NCBI GenBank assembly: GCA_032123435.1
Contig: JAQBFJ010000215.1
Coordinates: forward strand, 1 to 5,438
Length of the DNA stretch: 5,438 nucleotides
Origin: JAQBFJ01 sp032123435
Lineage (GTDB): Bacteria > Verrucomicrobiota > Kiritimatiellia > UBA8416 > JAQBFJ01
Direction: 5' to 3'
The notes under the pieces were generated by a model. That model had not been told where the DNA came from, did not search any database, and saw only the letters and a program-made list of their open reading frames with translations. Numbering within the stretch: the stretch's first letter is position 1; each line of letters begins with the position of its first letter. Shown here piece by piece: positions 5,363-5,438 of the stretch. Position numbers and translations under genes: made by a program.

Positions 5363-5438
5363 AAATCGCTATCGGGATCGGAGTCGCGATCGTTACGATG
5401 CTTCGATTTCGATAGCGATTTCGATAGCGATTTCGATG
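5363..5438. repeat. Hexamer (CGATNN) array forming a long imperfect inverted repeat
   Basis: The right part is a 12-bp tandem repeat, CGATTTCGATAG, at 5404-5415 and 5416-5427, with a partial third copy to the window end; it is itself two CGATNN hexamers. The left part (5363-5392) has the same period in reverse orientation (AAATCG CTATCG GGATCG GAGTCG CGATCG). AAATCGCTATCG (5363-5374) is the exact reverse complement of 5410-5421 and of 5422-5433. With G-T pairs allowed, the stem extends to 22 pairs (5363-5384 with 5400-5421) around a 15-nt loop. The array continues beyond the window. Confidence 0.7.

Noticed and set aside
5363..5438. CRISPR array
   Set aside because: The units are 6-12 bp and directly adjacent, with no unique spacers; it is a simple hexamer array.

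Overview
The window is filled almost end to end by one minus-strand operon of seven pseudopilin (prepilin-like) genes. Every product starts with a short basic leader, a prepilin peptidase site and one hydrophobic helix. Read in transcription order (right to left) they are: a GspG-type pseudopilin (5200-4790), two more G-like pseudopilins (4786-4199 and 4170-3622), a GspH/FimT-like protein (3637-3170), a GspI/PilV-like protein (3135-2476), a GspJ/PilW-like protein (2444-1539) and a large GspK/PilX-like protein (1474 to the left edge, where it is cut off). The order G-(G')-(G'')-H-I-J-K is that of classical type II secretion (gsp) operons, with two extra G-like genes between G and H. Gaps are short (3 to 64 nt) and one pair overlaps by 16 nt, so a single transcript with coupled translation is likely.

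Expected roles come from family knowledge. The G-type proteins would polymerise into the periplasmic pseudopilus. H, I, J and K would form the priming and tip complex. The secretin, ATPase, inner-membrane platform and prepilin peptidase are not in this window, so it cannot be decided from the sequence alone whether the locus serves true type II secretion, a type IV pilus or a lineage-specific fibre. The J, I and especially K proteins are larger than their proteobacterial namesakes. K is at least 491 residues and carries a beta-rich extension with a motif resembling a lamin-tail domain.

The right end (5213-5438) has no gene. It holds a plausible sigma70-type promoter for the operon (TTGACA, 17 bp, TAAGTT), then an ACAGGAT-type short repeat, then an array of CGATNN hexamers arranged as a long imperfect inverted repeat that runs off the window.

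The organism is probably a Gram-negative, diderm bacterium. The mid GC content, the enlarged PilV/PilW/PilX-like cassette, the phrases typical of G-like pseudopilins (LLVVIAI-G-L-GMLFPAV) and the hexamer repeats suggest the PVC group (Verrucomicrobiota, Kiritimatiellota or Lentisphaerota). This is a judgement from style, not a search result.
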